Notes under the pieces: model-generated | Database searches by the model: none | What the model saw: the letters and a program-made list of their open reading frames with translations, nothing else | Told to the model about the DNA's origin: nothing | Position numbers and translations under genes: made by a program | Assembly (NCBI GenBank): GCA_001275005.1 | Contig: JWZX01002352.1 | Span: 1 to 32,488, forward strand | Length of the DNA: 32,488 nucleotides | Direction: 5' to 3' | DNA from: Chrysochromulina tobinii | Taxonomy: Eukaryota > Haptophyta > Prymnesiales > Chrysochromulinaceae | In this document: positions 8,222-18,635 of the stretch, one piece after another | Numbering within the stretch: the first letter of the stretch is position 1 | How the letters are laid out: every line of letters starts with the position of its first letter

Positions 8222-11200
8222 TTACGCCGCCGCTGTCCCCCCGCTCTCCTGCCGTGCCGTCGGCGTCGTCGGCGCTGCGTCATCCTCGTCGTCGGCTTGG
8301 TCGTCGGCTTGGTCGTCGGCACGATCCCTCTTGGCTTGGTCGATCCGAGCAAAGCGCCTCGCCATAAACCCTCTTGGCGGGCTGAGCACGGCTGCTGCAC
8401 CTGACTCCGAGGCAGCTGCTGCACGTGTCGCCGCGCCAGCAGCGCCGCCGAGTGCCGCTGCTGCTGCTACCGGCTGCGCGCCGTGCCGTGCGCCCACGGC
8501 CTCCGCCTCCTCGATCTCCCGGAGCTCCGTGAGCGCTCGATACGGCGCGCTCGGTACGGCGCGCACCGCCTCCTCGATCTCCCGGAGCTCCGTGAGCGCT
8601 CGATACGGCGCGCTCGGTACGGCGCCCACCGCCTCCTCGATCTCCCGGAGCTCCCTCAGCGCCACCGACAGCTGCGCATGCAACTGCGCCTCCGCGACCC
8701 GCCAGGCGGAGCCTTCGAGGGCATGGGCGCTCAGGACGGCGCTCAGGGCGGCCTGCATGCCTGCGTCCTTGTCCCTCTGCGCGCGCCGCGCGCGCCGTAC
8801 CGAGCGCCCGAACAGGAGGGCGAGCGCGAGCGCGCCGAGCCGGGCGCCGCCGCTCAGTGCGCCCAACGCGACGCCGAGCAGCTGCCACGCCCACGACAGC
8901 GCCCACCATGCCCAGCGCGCCGCCTCGAGCAGCGCCGCCTCGAGCGCGCACGCGGGCGCGGAGCCGGCGAAGCAGAGGGTGCTGACGACGACGTAGGCGG
9001 CGGCGGCGAGGAGGGTGCCGACGCTGGCTGTGAGCGCGGCCATGCGTGCGAGGGAGAGGGCGGACGCGAGGATGACGTGGCCCATCCCAAACAGGAGCGC
9101 CGTCGTGAGCGCGAGCAGCACCGCGCACGTGAGCTGCCACGTGAGCAATCTCGTCTCGAGCTCGGCCACCCGTTCGCTCAGTTTCGTCAACTCGTGGGCA
9201 TGCAGCGCGCTCAACGCGGCCTCGCGCTCACGATGGCGCTCCGCCGCCGCCGCCAGCTGCGCCGCGTGTGTGCGCGTCTGCAAGGAGAGCGCCACGTCGG
9301 CAGCCATCCGCGCATAGTCCGGCTTCGATTCCGCATCGGCTTCCGTAACGACTTCAAGCTCATGCGCCACATTGGCGTGCACGGGAGCCGCCGTCGGTTG
9401 GCTGGAAGCCGAGTCGGCATGGGAAGGCTTGGAGGCTGTGGAAGGTGAGGGAGGGGTCCCTAATAAGGAAGGGGAGGCTGTGGAAGTGGCGGCCGCTCCG
9501 CACGACGAGAGCTCCGTGTCACCGCTAGCCGTGTCTCCCTCTGCAGGGCAAGCACCAGGCTGGCCGCCTACCGCCGCTGCTCCCGCCGCCGTCGAGGGCA
9601 ACGGCTCACAAAACTCGGCCACGTCAGGCACCTCGTTCGCCACGTGGAGCATCAACCGTGCCAAGCGCGCGCCGTTGCGGGCGCATGCATCGGCTGCGCG
9701 CGCGTAGAGGCGCTCAACAGAGCGCTCATCCAATCGCATCAGCTCCTCAATCCGTTTCCGTAACGACTTCCCATCGTTACCGGTCAGGCCACTCGAAGAC
9801 ACCGTCGACCCGAGAGCGCCGTCATGAGCACCGCCGGCTCTGGCGGCGGCGGTGGCGGCTTCAACGACCGCACGCATGCGCGGCGGCTCTGCGCCGGCGC
9901 CACGCTGGTCGACGCCCAGGACGGCACCACGCTGGCGCACGATGAGCCTGGCGAACTCGGGCATCCAAAACAGCCCAACGGGCCGGCGGGAGGCATTGTA
10001 CAGCTTGGCGCGCTCCTCGAGCTCACGTTCAAACGCGGCGACCATCTGCGGGTCTGTGAGCGGCAAGAATGGGTACAGGTTGCCCCGCATGCGATCGCGC
10101 ATCTTGCCCGCGGCAAACGGGTTCGGCGTGCCCCTCTGCGCGTCGCACGGGATCCGCTCGTCGAAGATCATGGCGTCCATGGCCTCCCGAGTCGCCTTGT
10201 ACAGGGCCGTGGGCTCGCTGATGCCGGCGCGTCGTTGACGCGCGACGACGTCGGCCAACGCGTCCATGAAGCAATTGGACGTGAGGATGATGAAGGCACC
10301 TGTGGGGAAGAGAGAGCGTCGTGGTGAGCATATGCATGCCGGGTCGGGGGCTGATGAGGATGATGGGCGCACCGGCGGTGCGCGCGTGCTCGCTCACGCA
10401 CGCGCCCTCAGCTGTCTTACGGCTGAACTCGACGAAGCCCCGATGGTCGATCGCGTTCACCAGGGCGGACGTCATAAAGTCCGCACGCGCCTCCTCGATT
10501 TCGTCAAAGAGCACAACGGGCGCTGGCCGCGCGCACGGGTCCGCGGCCGTGGCCGTTGAGAGGGCCCACGAGGACCAGGAGGCGTCCCCGCCACCCCCAC
10601 CGGCGCCTGCACCGCCGCCGCCCGCGCCCGCGCCGCCCGCGCCGCCCGCGCCCGCGCCTGCGCCTGCGCCGCCACCGCCCGTGCAGCCGACACGCCCGGC
10701 GAAGAGCGCGGCGAACGCACCCTCGCCCTTGACACCGCACGGCGGCGAGACGAGCTTCCACATATCCTCATCCGTCTTGTAGTTCTGCATGCTGAAGCGC
10801 TGAAAGGCCGGAGGCGAAGTGCGACCATGCTGCGCGAGCGCCACAAGCTCCGCAAGCATCGTCTTCCCCGTTCCAGGGAAGCCGTAGAAGAAGAAGACGT
10901 GCGCATCTTGGCCGCCGTCTGCACCACTCGCGATGCCGCGCAGCCGCTGCACCACCTCGGAGACGACGCTCTGCTGGCCCGCGATCCTGTCGAAGACGCT
11001 CAGGTCAGGCCACGTGGAAGCCGCCGAGCCGTCATCGACGCCGACGTGCTGCTGCGCCGGCTGCGCCGACTGCTGCTGCTGCCGCCCGTGGCGCGACTCG
11101 AGCTGCTCGCGCATGCGTGCACCGAAGCGCTCCGTCGGCTCTTCTCCGAGCACAACGGCGACCGCCGAGCGCAGCAGGTGCGGCAGCAGGCGCGGTTGAG

Positions 11201-11744
11201 CGCGTTGCGCGGCACTGAGCCACGGCGCCGCCTCTCCTTTTGCGGAGGAGAGAAGCCTGTGCCGTGGCCCGCTCCGCTTGTCGGGCTGCGCCAGAGCCTC
11301 GGCGCCCCAGCTCGTCGAGAGCGCGAAGAGCACGAGCCGGCAGTCGACGTCCAGCCTCGTGTCGTGCGCGGCGGTCGCGTGCGTGCACTTTGCCTGCTGG
11401 AAGAAGCGCGTCGCGAGCGTGCCCACGGCCGCGGCCGGCGCAAGCTGCGCCTCGCGGATGAGCACGAGAGTCCACAGGCCCTGGCGCTCGCGCAGGACAG
11501 CGCCCACGTCGTCGACGAGCGATGGGCACCCGCCTACGTTCACAGCACACGACAGCTCGCGCCACCCGGCCATCGGTGAGGTGAGGTGCTGCAGCTCGTG
11601 GAGCCGCAGCCAGCACTGCAGGGCCGCCGCGTGCGCAGAGGCGTTGCCGGCGAGCACGACGTGTCCCGAGGTTCTTGGTTCGCCGCTCACCCAGCGCTGG
11701 AGCGGGAAGTCGGTCGAGTGCACGAGTGCGAGGGCCTCGCACAT
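8222..11744 (-). CDS. Membrane-anchored AAA+ ATPase (Clp/AAA_2-like), two exons
   Basis: Complement of join(8222..10299, 10373..11744): 1150 codons including the stop, in frame across the junction. Walker A GFPGTGKT is at residues 288-295 and Walker B VVLFDEIEEA at about 409-418. After splicing, AFIILTSN follows as sensor 1. The order and the DEIE box resemble the AAA_2 domain of ClpB-type unfoldases. A Gly/Ala-only insert (genomic about 10578-10688) lies between Walker A and B. The first 230 residues look like a second, degenerate AAA fold (HVVLAGNASAH, then LWTLVLIREAQ, then CRLVLFALSTSWG). Downstream are a charged helical region, about 110 hydrophobic residues with several membrane helices (genomic about 9160-8820), and a helical tail with a 63-bp repeat. 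Probably an ATP-driven remodelling machine anchored in a membrane; substrate unknown. ATG 12017 is an alternative start adding 91 residues. Confidence 0.78.
8505..8655 (-). repeat. 63-bp in-frame tandem repeat, two full copies and one partial
   Basis: Units at 8505-8567 and 8568-8630, with a diverging third from 8631, encode a 21-residue helical repeat containing ALTELREIEEAV and VPSAPYR in the AAA protein tail. Each full unit holds two GCTCNNNACGGCGC words, in antisense orientation to the gene. Confidence 0.92.
10300..10372 (-). mobile_element. Introner-like intron (73 bp) of the AAA gene
   Basis: On the minus strand the intron begins GTGCGCCCATCATCCTCATC and ends CCCCACAG. The following exon begins GTGCCTTCATCATCCTCACG, so the first 22 bases of the intron are a diverged copy of the start of the downstream exon. 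The rest is the shared cassette (10339 to 10300, starting GCATGCATATGCTCACCAC). Splicing is phase 1, restores a Gly codon, and joins Thr-Ala-Gly to AFIILTSN, the sensor 1 region of the ATPase. Confidence 0.85.
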
Positions 11745-12614
11745 CGCGACTCTTCCCGCCACAGGGGGAGGTGTGAACGGAGTTGGTGTGTTGTAGTGTG
11801 GCCATGCAAATGAATGCGCGGAGCTCGCCGTTTCTCCGCGACGGGCTGCATGCTGACGCTTCCATTCGATCGCTTCAATCCTCTTCAACTGTAGCCCTTG
11901 TAGATCCCCGCCGTACCCCGCTTTTCTCGGCCCACGGGCCCACGCAGCAAGAATCATCACCGGGCTGCACTTATCAAGCAATCGGTAGCACCCGCCCTTT
12001 CCTTTCTCCCGACACATCCAATCCGGACCTTGCCCTCGCCTCTTTCAGATGCAGCTGCACACTGCATCCGCTCACGGCTCCGCTCCGCCCAGCCTCCCTG
12101 GTGCTCCGGCCTCCGCCGCCGCACACGCAAGTGTGAAGTGATCATTAAGTAAGTAAGTAAGTAAAACATGCCAACAGGCAGCGTACACGTGGCGAGGGGA
12201 CCGTCCCCAGTGATCATCGGAACCCAGTGAAGTTAGATCGCGACGAGCACCAGAAGTAAAATATATTTGGTTATACATGTGAGATATATGGTTCGAGTCG
12301 CCCACAAACACCAGGCAGGCTCGGAGGATGCAGGATCACACCAAATCACACCAACCACGCCTACGCTTGCACGACTCTCAGCTCTTGAGTATCATTTTTG
12401 TTGAGCTTGTGCACGGCTGTTGAGCGAGCATAGACGTCAACAGATAGTCTCAACACGTCAACAGACGTCGCCTACAGCTCAAGAATGTCCATCTTTCGAT
12501 CTAACTTCGGCCTAAAGGCTCATAAAAGGCTCAGCTGGAGAATTTCGCCATGCCAAATGTACCGTGACATGCGTGGCACTGCTGTGGCATCATGCGTCTT
12601 GCGTGACACAATTC
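11745..12614. other. Region between two minus-strand genes
   Basis: The AAA frame remains open up to 12017, so 11745-12017 may be coding or 5' UTR. From 12018 to 12614 I see no gene: there is a short TAAG repeat, an AT-rich stretch near 12256-12290, and only weak frames. A tRNA-like T-loop word near 12290 does not fold into a tRNA. Confidence 0.5.
12146..12164 (+). repeat. (TAAG)n microsatellite
   Basis: Between four and five tandem TAAG units in non-coding sequence upstream of the AAA gene. Confidence 0.85.
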
Positions 12615-13514
12615 CTAGGGTGCATCGATGCACTCATAGGCCTTGCCAAAGTGGATTGAATCTGCGCAACGCTCACGAACATGCTGAATTCTCGAGTAGC
12701 ATTTCGAGTGGTAGTAGTAATATTCAACTGTTGTGATCTCCGTGGGATATTCCGGCAAGTCGCGATGAGCTCTCGGGACTTTGCCGCCGTCCAAAAGCTC
12801 TTTGATACGTGCAGCGATCACATTCAGGCGCGTCTCCTTCTCAACATGATGCCCAGGGTCGCGCCCCTGTGGGTTCCAGCGAAGAACAATCACGTGCGGG
12901 AAGAAGCCATCTTGCACGTACCCATTTTGGCGATAGAGGAACGTCAGCGCCTCGTGCATATCTGTCATCCAGGTAGCGTCGCACTCTTGGAGGCGATCAG
13001 GATGGCCGCCATCTTCATCGCATTCCCAAATTACACACCTTGCTGGGCGGTGACTAAGCCATAGCATATCTGGCCGGCGGCCTTTGTTCACATCGCAACT
13101 TTTTTTGTGTGTGCCAAACATCGTGTCATCGATGCTTGAAGGCAGGTGGCCGGCTCCCAGCTGTTCAAGCTTCGAGAGCAGAGCAGCACGCATGATGAGC
13201 TCGATCCGTTGGGGAGCATTCGAGCTGCACTTGGCACATACGTGGATGTTTGCGTTGCGACGCTGCTGACTCAGGCGGCTACCATCACAGTGTGTGTGCG
13301 CGATACATGAAAACGGGGATCCGGAGCCAAGCTTGCGACCCTTCTCATAAGTGCTGCTTTTGCCGCTCTTGCCGCTCCTGCCACTCTTGCCACTCTTGCC
13401 GCTTTTGCCGCTCTTGCCACGCGTCCCAACAAGGCCGTTTTCACATCTGCATTTCCCCTCCACGTCTCTCTTCTGCTTGCATCGCCGGCAGCTGGGCAGC
13501 GCGGGGCCCCGCAT
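12615..13514 (-). CDS. PD-(D/E)XK-like nuclease with Cys-rich N-terminus
   Basis: About 299 aa from ATG 13514; an in-frame GTG lies further upstream. The C-terminal half has RRPDMLWL (residues 147-153), then RCVIWECDEDGGH (159-171), a helical segment, and FFPHVIVLRWNPQGRD. The order D, then E-x-D-E with a His, then hydrophobic-R-x-N-P resembles the restriction-endonuclease-like fold proteins common in giant DNA viruses and their algal hosts (family motif from memory). Probable catalytic acids are D149, E164 and D166. The N-terminal half has paired cysteines (CRRC, CRC, CIAHTHC, CAKC) that could bind zinc, split by a Lys-Ser-Gly repeat. It could be a host gene of mobile or viral origin, or a repair nuclease. 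Fold assignment is moderate; substrate unknown. Confidence 0.62.
   Translation of the reverse strand: MRGPALPSCRRCKQKRDVEGKCRCENGLVGTRGKSGKSGKSGKSGRSGKSGKSSTYEKGRKLGSGSPFSCIAHTHCDGSRLSQQRRNANIHVCAKCSSNAPQRIELIMRAALLSKLEQLGAGHLPSSIDDTMFGTHKKSCDVNKGRRPDMLWLSHRPARCVIWECDEDGGHPDRLQECDATWMTDMHEALTFLYRQNGYVQDGFFPHVIVLRWNPQGRDPGHHVEKETRLNVIAARIKELLDGGKVPRAHRDLPEYPTEITTVEYYYYHSKCYSRIQHVRERCADSIHFGKAYECIDAP
13352..13420 (-). repeat. 9-bp tandem repeat encoding Lys-Ser-Gly
   Basis: Approximately seven 9-bp units encode Lys-Ser-Gly (one Arg-Ser-Gly) in the nuclease-like protein, between its two Cys-rich groups. Boundaries are approximate. Confidence 0.85.
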
Positions 13515-13705
13515 TAGGATGTACAGAGATCCCAATGGAACAAGTATGCATGCGGATAAAAAATGGACCACTCACTCACGAGTGGCGCGTGAGAGAGTGA
13601 ATTTTGAATTGAATCCTCAACACACATTCACATTCACACACTTCGTGTGCCTCCTGCTCTCGTAGGAGCCACAGCGTCTGTAAAGAGAGACGTGTGCCAC
13701 TGAAA

Positions 13706-14391
13706 ATGGCGATGACCGAGCTCGAAGCCGCTTACGCCAGGCGCAAGAGCCACCTCATCACTAGTCTCGAGCACGGCATCTTCCTCGGAATGGGCGCGGC
13801 GGCGGCAGACTCCGGCTTGCTCAGCCACAACAGAATCACCCACATACTGAATGTGGCCGACGACGTGCCAAGGTCTGCTGCCACCGAGGGCCTGGTGTAC
13901 TGCTGTCTCAACGTTGGAGATTTCGGCGCGGACGCTGGCATCTCACGTGTGTTTGACGCTGCACTCGCGTTTGTGCGTCCAGCTATCGACTCTGGTGGTG
14001 TCGTGCTCGTTCACTGCGCGAATGGCTCCAATCGATCACCGACGGTGGCCATTGCGCTGCTCATGCAGCTGCGGGATTGGCCGCTCGCTACCGCGTACGC
14101 CCATGTCGCCAGCCGGCGACTAGTGCAGCCGCTCGCCGATAACCGTCGCGAGCTACTGCGCTTCGAGGTGGCGCTGCGCGGCGTGGCCAGCATGGAGGAG
14201 GGCTCCGGAGGCAAGTTGGTGCCCCTTGCTCTTGACTCTAGTGCCGCGCCGCTGACAGCACGAGCAACGCCGCCGCAACCATCGTCGCCGCCGCCGCCTT
14301 CGCTACCGCCTTCGCCTTCGCCTTCGCCATCGCCATCGCCGCCGCCTTCGCCGCCGCCTTCGCCGCCGAACAAAGCCACCGCAACGTTTCT

Positions 14392-14424
<33 letters not shown>

Positions 14425-15367
14425 GCCGCCGCTACCACGCAGCACCTTGGAGGCGGCGATGGCGGGACGGATGGAGGAAGTGGTCACTTGGCTCGACGAT
14501 TGGCTTGAGTGCGGCGATGCTAAGCTCGACTCGAGCGGTGATGTCGTCTCGGAGTGCGCCGCGGTCAAAGCGAAGGACGCCCTCGAAGGCAGCCAGGGCT
14601 GCGTCTCGGCGTGGTTTCACATGGACTCTCGAGTGGAGGCGCGCTGCCAAGAGTGCCGAGAGATGACGTTACTCATTGCTGCCTCGATGGGCGGCCAGAA
14701 GGCTCTGGTGGCCCGCCTCCTTGAGTGCTGTCGGAGTGCGCCCGCGCGCCTCAAGATGACGGGAATGCGCGATGCTGACGGGTACACGGCGCTCATGTGG
14801 GCGGCGGAGCGGGGCGAGTTCGGTGTGGTGGCTGCGCTGCTCAAGGCGGGGGCACTCACAGATCCGCCGTGGCCGTCGGGGGCTGAGTTACAAGAATCAC
14901 CTTCGTCTGAGGCACCATTGTCGTCGGAGGCCAAGGCAGTTTCGACTGAGGGGACCTACCCCCTTATTTCGACGGAGACAGCCCTCACGATTGCGTGCAA
15001 GCTCGGTCACGCTTCGATTGTGTTTGCGCTCGTGCGCGCCGGGGCGAGCACGAGCGCTGTCGACGGGGACGGCGCGTCTGCCCTCGAGTGCGTCGCGCGG
15101 CAAGGGCACGTGGCCGCTGCTAAGGCCTTGATTAGCAAGCAGCAGCTCTCGTCACATGACCCGCACGCGCTTGGTGCCCTGATCGTCGCGGCGATGCGGG
15201 GGCACGGCGCGATGGTGGAGCTCTTGCTGCTGAGTGGGCTCGAGGCCGACGCGCTTGATGGTAACGGGCTATCTGCGCGCTCGGCTGCGCGGATGGAGGG
15301 GCGAGAGGAAGTCCTCGCGGTGATCGATGGCGTCGACCGTCTGAAGCGTGCTGAAGCTTCAAGCTAA
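13706..15367 (+). CDS. Dual-specificity phosphatase fused to ankyrin repeats
   Basis: About 553 aa. Residues 20-155 form a DUSP-type phosphatase domain: HILNVADDVP, a candidate general-acid Asp in VGDFGADAG (72-76), and the P-loop HCANGSNRS with catalytic Cys104 and Arg110 (C-x5-R complete). A Pro/Ser linker follows (genomic about 14265-14440). The C-terminal part has ankyrin-type repeats: DADGYTALMWAAERGEFGVV, TALTIACKLGHASIVFALVR, SALECVARQGHVAAAKAL, and a last one near ALIVAAMRGHGAMVELLL. The enzyme should dephosphorylate phospho-Ser/Thr/Tyr proteins, with the ankyrin part choosing partners. ATG 13706 is the first in-frame ATG. No intron is needed. Confidence 0.87.
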
Positions 15368-15526
15368 AGGCGAGCGAGTCGCCGAGCGGAGATGAAGAAG
15401 CGACGTGAATAGTGATTTTGTTCCGTTTATCGTGGGTCCCTCGACGACGCGAAGTTGGCGACTATCTCAGACTACTTTTACAATCATACAATGTACCATG
15501 CAGGTCGATCCCGAATCAGACGAAAC

Positions 15527-15588
15527 TTTCCCGCGCGCCCGCAAAGCGCGGACGGCGTTTCCCGCGCGCCCGCAAAGCGCGGACGGCG
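15527..15588 (+). repeat. 31-bp direct repeat, 2 copies
   Basis: Two perfect adjacent copies (15527-15557 and 15558-15588), each starting TTTCCCGCGCGCCCGC, lie upstream of the EF-hand gene. They may be promoter or 5' UTR. Both are also within an open frame leading into the EF-hand gene. Confidence 0.9.
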
Positions 15589-15715
15589 CGGCGCGCGCGC
15601 CGCTCGCGCAAAGTTTACCGGCAAAATGAAACAGAGCCGGCTTTCTGTTTTTTTCGTCGCGCCGTGGGCCTGGGACTTTGGTTGTTCTCGCGGACGTGTC
15701 GAACGATCTCGATAC

Positions 15716-16123
15716 ATGAGTTCCACTACGTTGCTCGACGCCTCGTGGCCCAACAAGACATCTCGGCACGTCCCACCGGTGGCGGCCAATAGCCTGACCG
15801 GGTTCCTTGGCACGTGGGAGCGCAACGTGCTGAGATCCTCGCAGCAGTCAGGCACACTCGGCGCGCAAATGGGCCAGATTTGGAAGTCGAGCCCAGCAAA
15901 TTTCATGACGCTTCCTGTCGCGGTGCAGATGGTGGACGTCGACAAGAGCGGAACCATCGACCGCGAAGAGTTCCGTAGACTGTTGGCGATGAGTGGGTCG
16001 AGCGTGAATTCAGACGCACTCTTCAACAAGTTGGACAAGGACGGTGATGAAACCTTGACCAGGGAGGAGATTGCTCAGCTGCTCGACGTGAGGCGGAGTT
16101 TCATGAAGGCTCGCAATCCATAA
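15716..16123 (+). CDS. EF-hand calcium-binding protein
   Basis: About 135 aa from ATG 15716. Two EF-hand loops lie at residues about 74-85 (DVDKSGTIDREEF) and about 107-118 (DKDGDETLTREEI). Both keep the Asp at position 1, the acidic residues at 3 and 5, Gly at 6 in the first loop, and Glu at 12. In the second loop position 6 is Asp-Glu rather than the usual Gly, so affinity may differ. This is a calmodulin-like pair without further domains; probably a Ca2+ sensor. The frame is open upstream to about 15455, with ATGs there and at about 15626, but that part is repeat-rich and unlike a conserved protein, so I start at 15716. Confidence 0.82.
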   Translation: MSSTTLLDASWPNKTSRHVPPVAANSLTGFLGTWERNVLRSSQQSGTLGAQMGQIWKSSPANFMTLPVAVQMVDVDKSGTIDREEFRRLLAMSGSSVNSDALFNKLDKDGDETLTREEIAQLLDVRRSFMKARNP

Positions 16124-16756
16124 GCGTTGTACGGACGCCACAGCAGCGCCTGTGCGCTTGCGCGGCATAGAAGCATTGATGCAACATCGGTTGCTTGACA
16201 AAGCAACGCAAAGAAAGGTGGGAAAACACGCTTGCTCCGCACTCCGCACTCATGTTCAAGTGTCACGGACAGACGAGAGACGGAGCGCCTCACGCTGCGA
16301 GGAAGGACCGTCGGAGACCATGCAAGTCCCAATCGCAACGCCGTCGGTATAGCAGTGTCACGCGCAAGGTCAAGCGGCCTAGATAGGGTCGCTCTTTCCT
16401 CTCTTTCTTATGTCCGATCATGCCTGTACTGCCAGTGTGAGCGCCGTTTTGCGTATTGGTGATCCTTACTGTCTTAGGTCTTCAAGGTCGAAGGCTCGTG
16501 CCGCGTGCGTATGCACTCGGGGCTCCGGGGCGCGCGCGCGGGCCGCGGCGCGCCCCGCGCTAAGCCTATAAAGCCTAAGGGTCGCCTTGCTCGAACATTA
16601 GTTACTTGTCCTGCCATAATTGCCTGACTGTCTATGTCTCTCTGTTGTTCAGTTGGCAAATAAAAACTTCTCTGTTTCTGCCTGTAACGTGCGACTGCGT
16701 TTCGTCAAGCATTTCGCTTTCGGGCAATTTGGCGCTCCGCCGATTGTGCAGCCGAT
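16124..16756. other. Intergenic region upstream of the JmjC gene
   Basis: About 630 bases without a recognised gene. It has a very GC-rich stretch at about 16527-16561, then a TATAAAG at 16567 and an AATAAA near 16670. The first half should be the 3' region of the EF-hand gene and the second half the promoter of the JmjC gene. Confidence 0.5.
16567..16573 (+). promoter_or_regulatory. Possible TATA box of the JmjC gene
   Basis: TATAAAG directly after a GC-rich block, 184 bases upstream of the JmjC ATG. Sequence and position fit a core promoter; there is no other support. Confidence 0.35.
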
Positions 16757-18179
16757 ATGCACGTCACCATGCAAGGGCACGGGCGCCCACTACGATCGAA
16801 CATCCATATGTGGTCATGCGCAGTGGTGCTGGTCCTGCTTGCGCCCGAGGTGAACGCGCAGCAGCCGCCGTCTTTCGTCTCAGGAGGTTCTGTCAAGGTC
16901 GACGGTCCTCCTCCGCCTACACCCATCCCCATGAATCCGGGAGCCCGTCACTCGCACGATGCCGAGATAAATCTTGTGCAGCCGCGGCATGCCCACAAAC
17001 CGCCGCGACACAGAGCGCACGACAATGGCCTAGCGCAGCGCTACCTCGGGACGGCTGGCAATGCCGCCATGAGCGGGAACTGGCGGCTGTGCGCCGACAG
17101 CTACCTCGCGGCTTACTGGGCATGCACCGACGACTGGGAGTATCGGTACATTTGCTGGTCGGGCTACACGTCAGTGCTGCGCGAGGGCAACATCCAGGTG
17201 GCTGCGAGCGACGTGCAGCTGCTCGACGAGGTCGCGTCCGACTCGAGGGCGCCTTCACACCACCGGGTGCAGGCCTTCTTCACACGCGGTTTCGTCGCGC
17301 ACTCGATGCTCAGAGACGACCAAGCGAGCGCGGCCGGGTATGCGAGCGCCGTCCGGGAGGGCGTCAAGGCGCTCGCCGACCTCGCCGCCCGCACCAGTGC
17401 CGAAGGGAAGAGCGCCGTACTGAGCGCCGATGCGAGCATCCTCATGGCCACGTCGGCCGGGTACGTGGCGCCGCGCGGCCCGAGAGAGTGCTCACCACGG
17501 CGCCCCGTCTCCCAGCACGCAAGGGCTCACGACGGCGCCCTCTCCCCACAGGTACGTGCACATGCTGACGAGCAAACTGCTGCACGACCTTCTGGACTAC
17601 GCCGAGGATAATCTCGCGCTGGTGAAGCATGCAATGGCCGAGCAGAGGCGGCTGGGCGAGCTCTCGCGCCCAGGACAGCGCGACGTGCACGACTATGACG
17701 AGGACGAGGAGGGGGAGGGTATGACTTCCTAATGACTTCCTAATGACTTCCTAATGACTTCCTAATGACTATGACGAGGACGAGGAGGGGGCCTTGGCCG
17801 GCATGCAAGTGCTCACCACGGCGCCCCCTCCCCACAGGTACCAAGATCGCCGCCTTGGCCGGCATCGCGCGTCATCACCATGGAGGGCCGCTACGCGCCG
17901 TCGTGGGCGCCACCCGCGACGGGCTGCCCCGATCGGCTCCACGAGGGTCGTGCCCCGCCGCCGTGAGCGCCGCCTTGAGCGCCCAAGACGGCGCGAACCC
18001 CGCAGGCGCCTACGACACGCCGTTGGTGCACACGTCGGCGGCGCTCGAGTTTCGTCACACGTACTATGAGATCGCGCTGCGCAAGCGCGACGAGCTGCGC
18101 GCTGCGCAAGCGCGCCGTCGCAAGCGCCTCGCCGCTGCCGCGATGGGCACGGGCGACGGCGACGACGACGGCGACGACG

Positions 18180-18212
<33 letters not shown>

Positions 18213-18603
18213 TCATCGTCGGCGACGGTGGCGGCGGCGGCGGCGTCGTGGCGAGCGCCGTGACGGCAGATGAAGCTGGCGGCCTGAGCGAGCCGCCAGA
18301 CGCCGTGCTGAGCGCCTCCGCCTCTGGGTACGTGGGCACCCTCGCCTTCGAGCAGCCGCTGCATGCAAGTGCTCACTACGGCGCCCTTCTCTCCCCACAG
18401 GTACGCGGGCACCCTCGCCTTCGAGCAGCCGCTGCCGATGCCGCAGTCGTCGTCACGGGAGTGCCACGTGCACTCGTGCGTGCTCACGGAGCGCGACCAC
18501 GAGTGCCTTCACAGCCGGAGCTGTGAATGGCCGTTAGGCCATCTAAGGCCTGTGGGGGAACAGTTTGTGGCGCCGCGGAAGGTGCGTGAATGGCGGGTCA
18601 AAA

Positions 18604-18635
<32 letters not shown>

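Noticed and set aside
12230-12320. tRNA-like T-loop word GGTTCGAGTC
   Set aside because: The bases on either side of the loop do not pair as a T stem and no matching acceptor arm or D arm is present.
16606-17568. 320-codon plus-strand frame overlapping the start of the JmjC gene
   Set aside because: Arg-rich composition typical of a shifted GC-rich frame; the other frame carries the leader and the TPR-like region.
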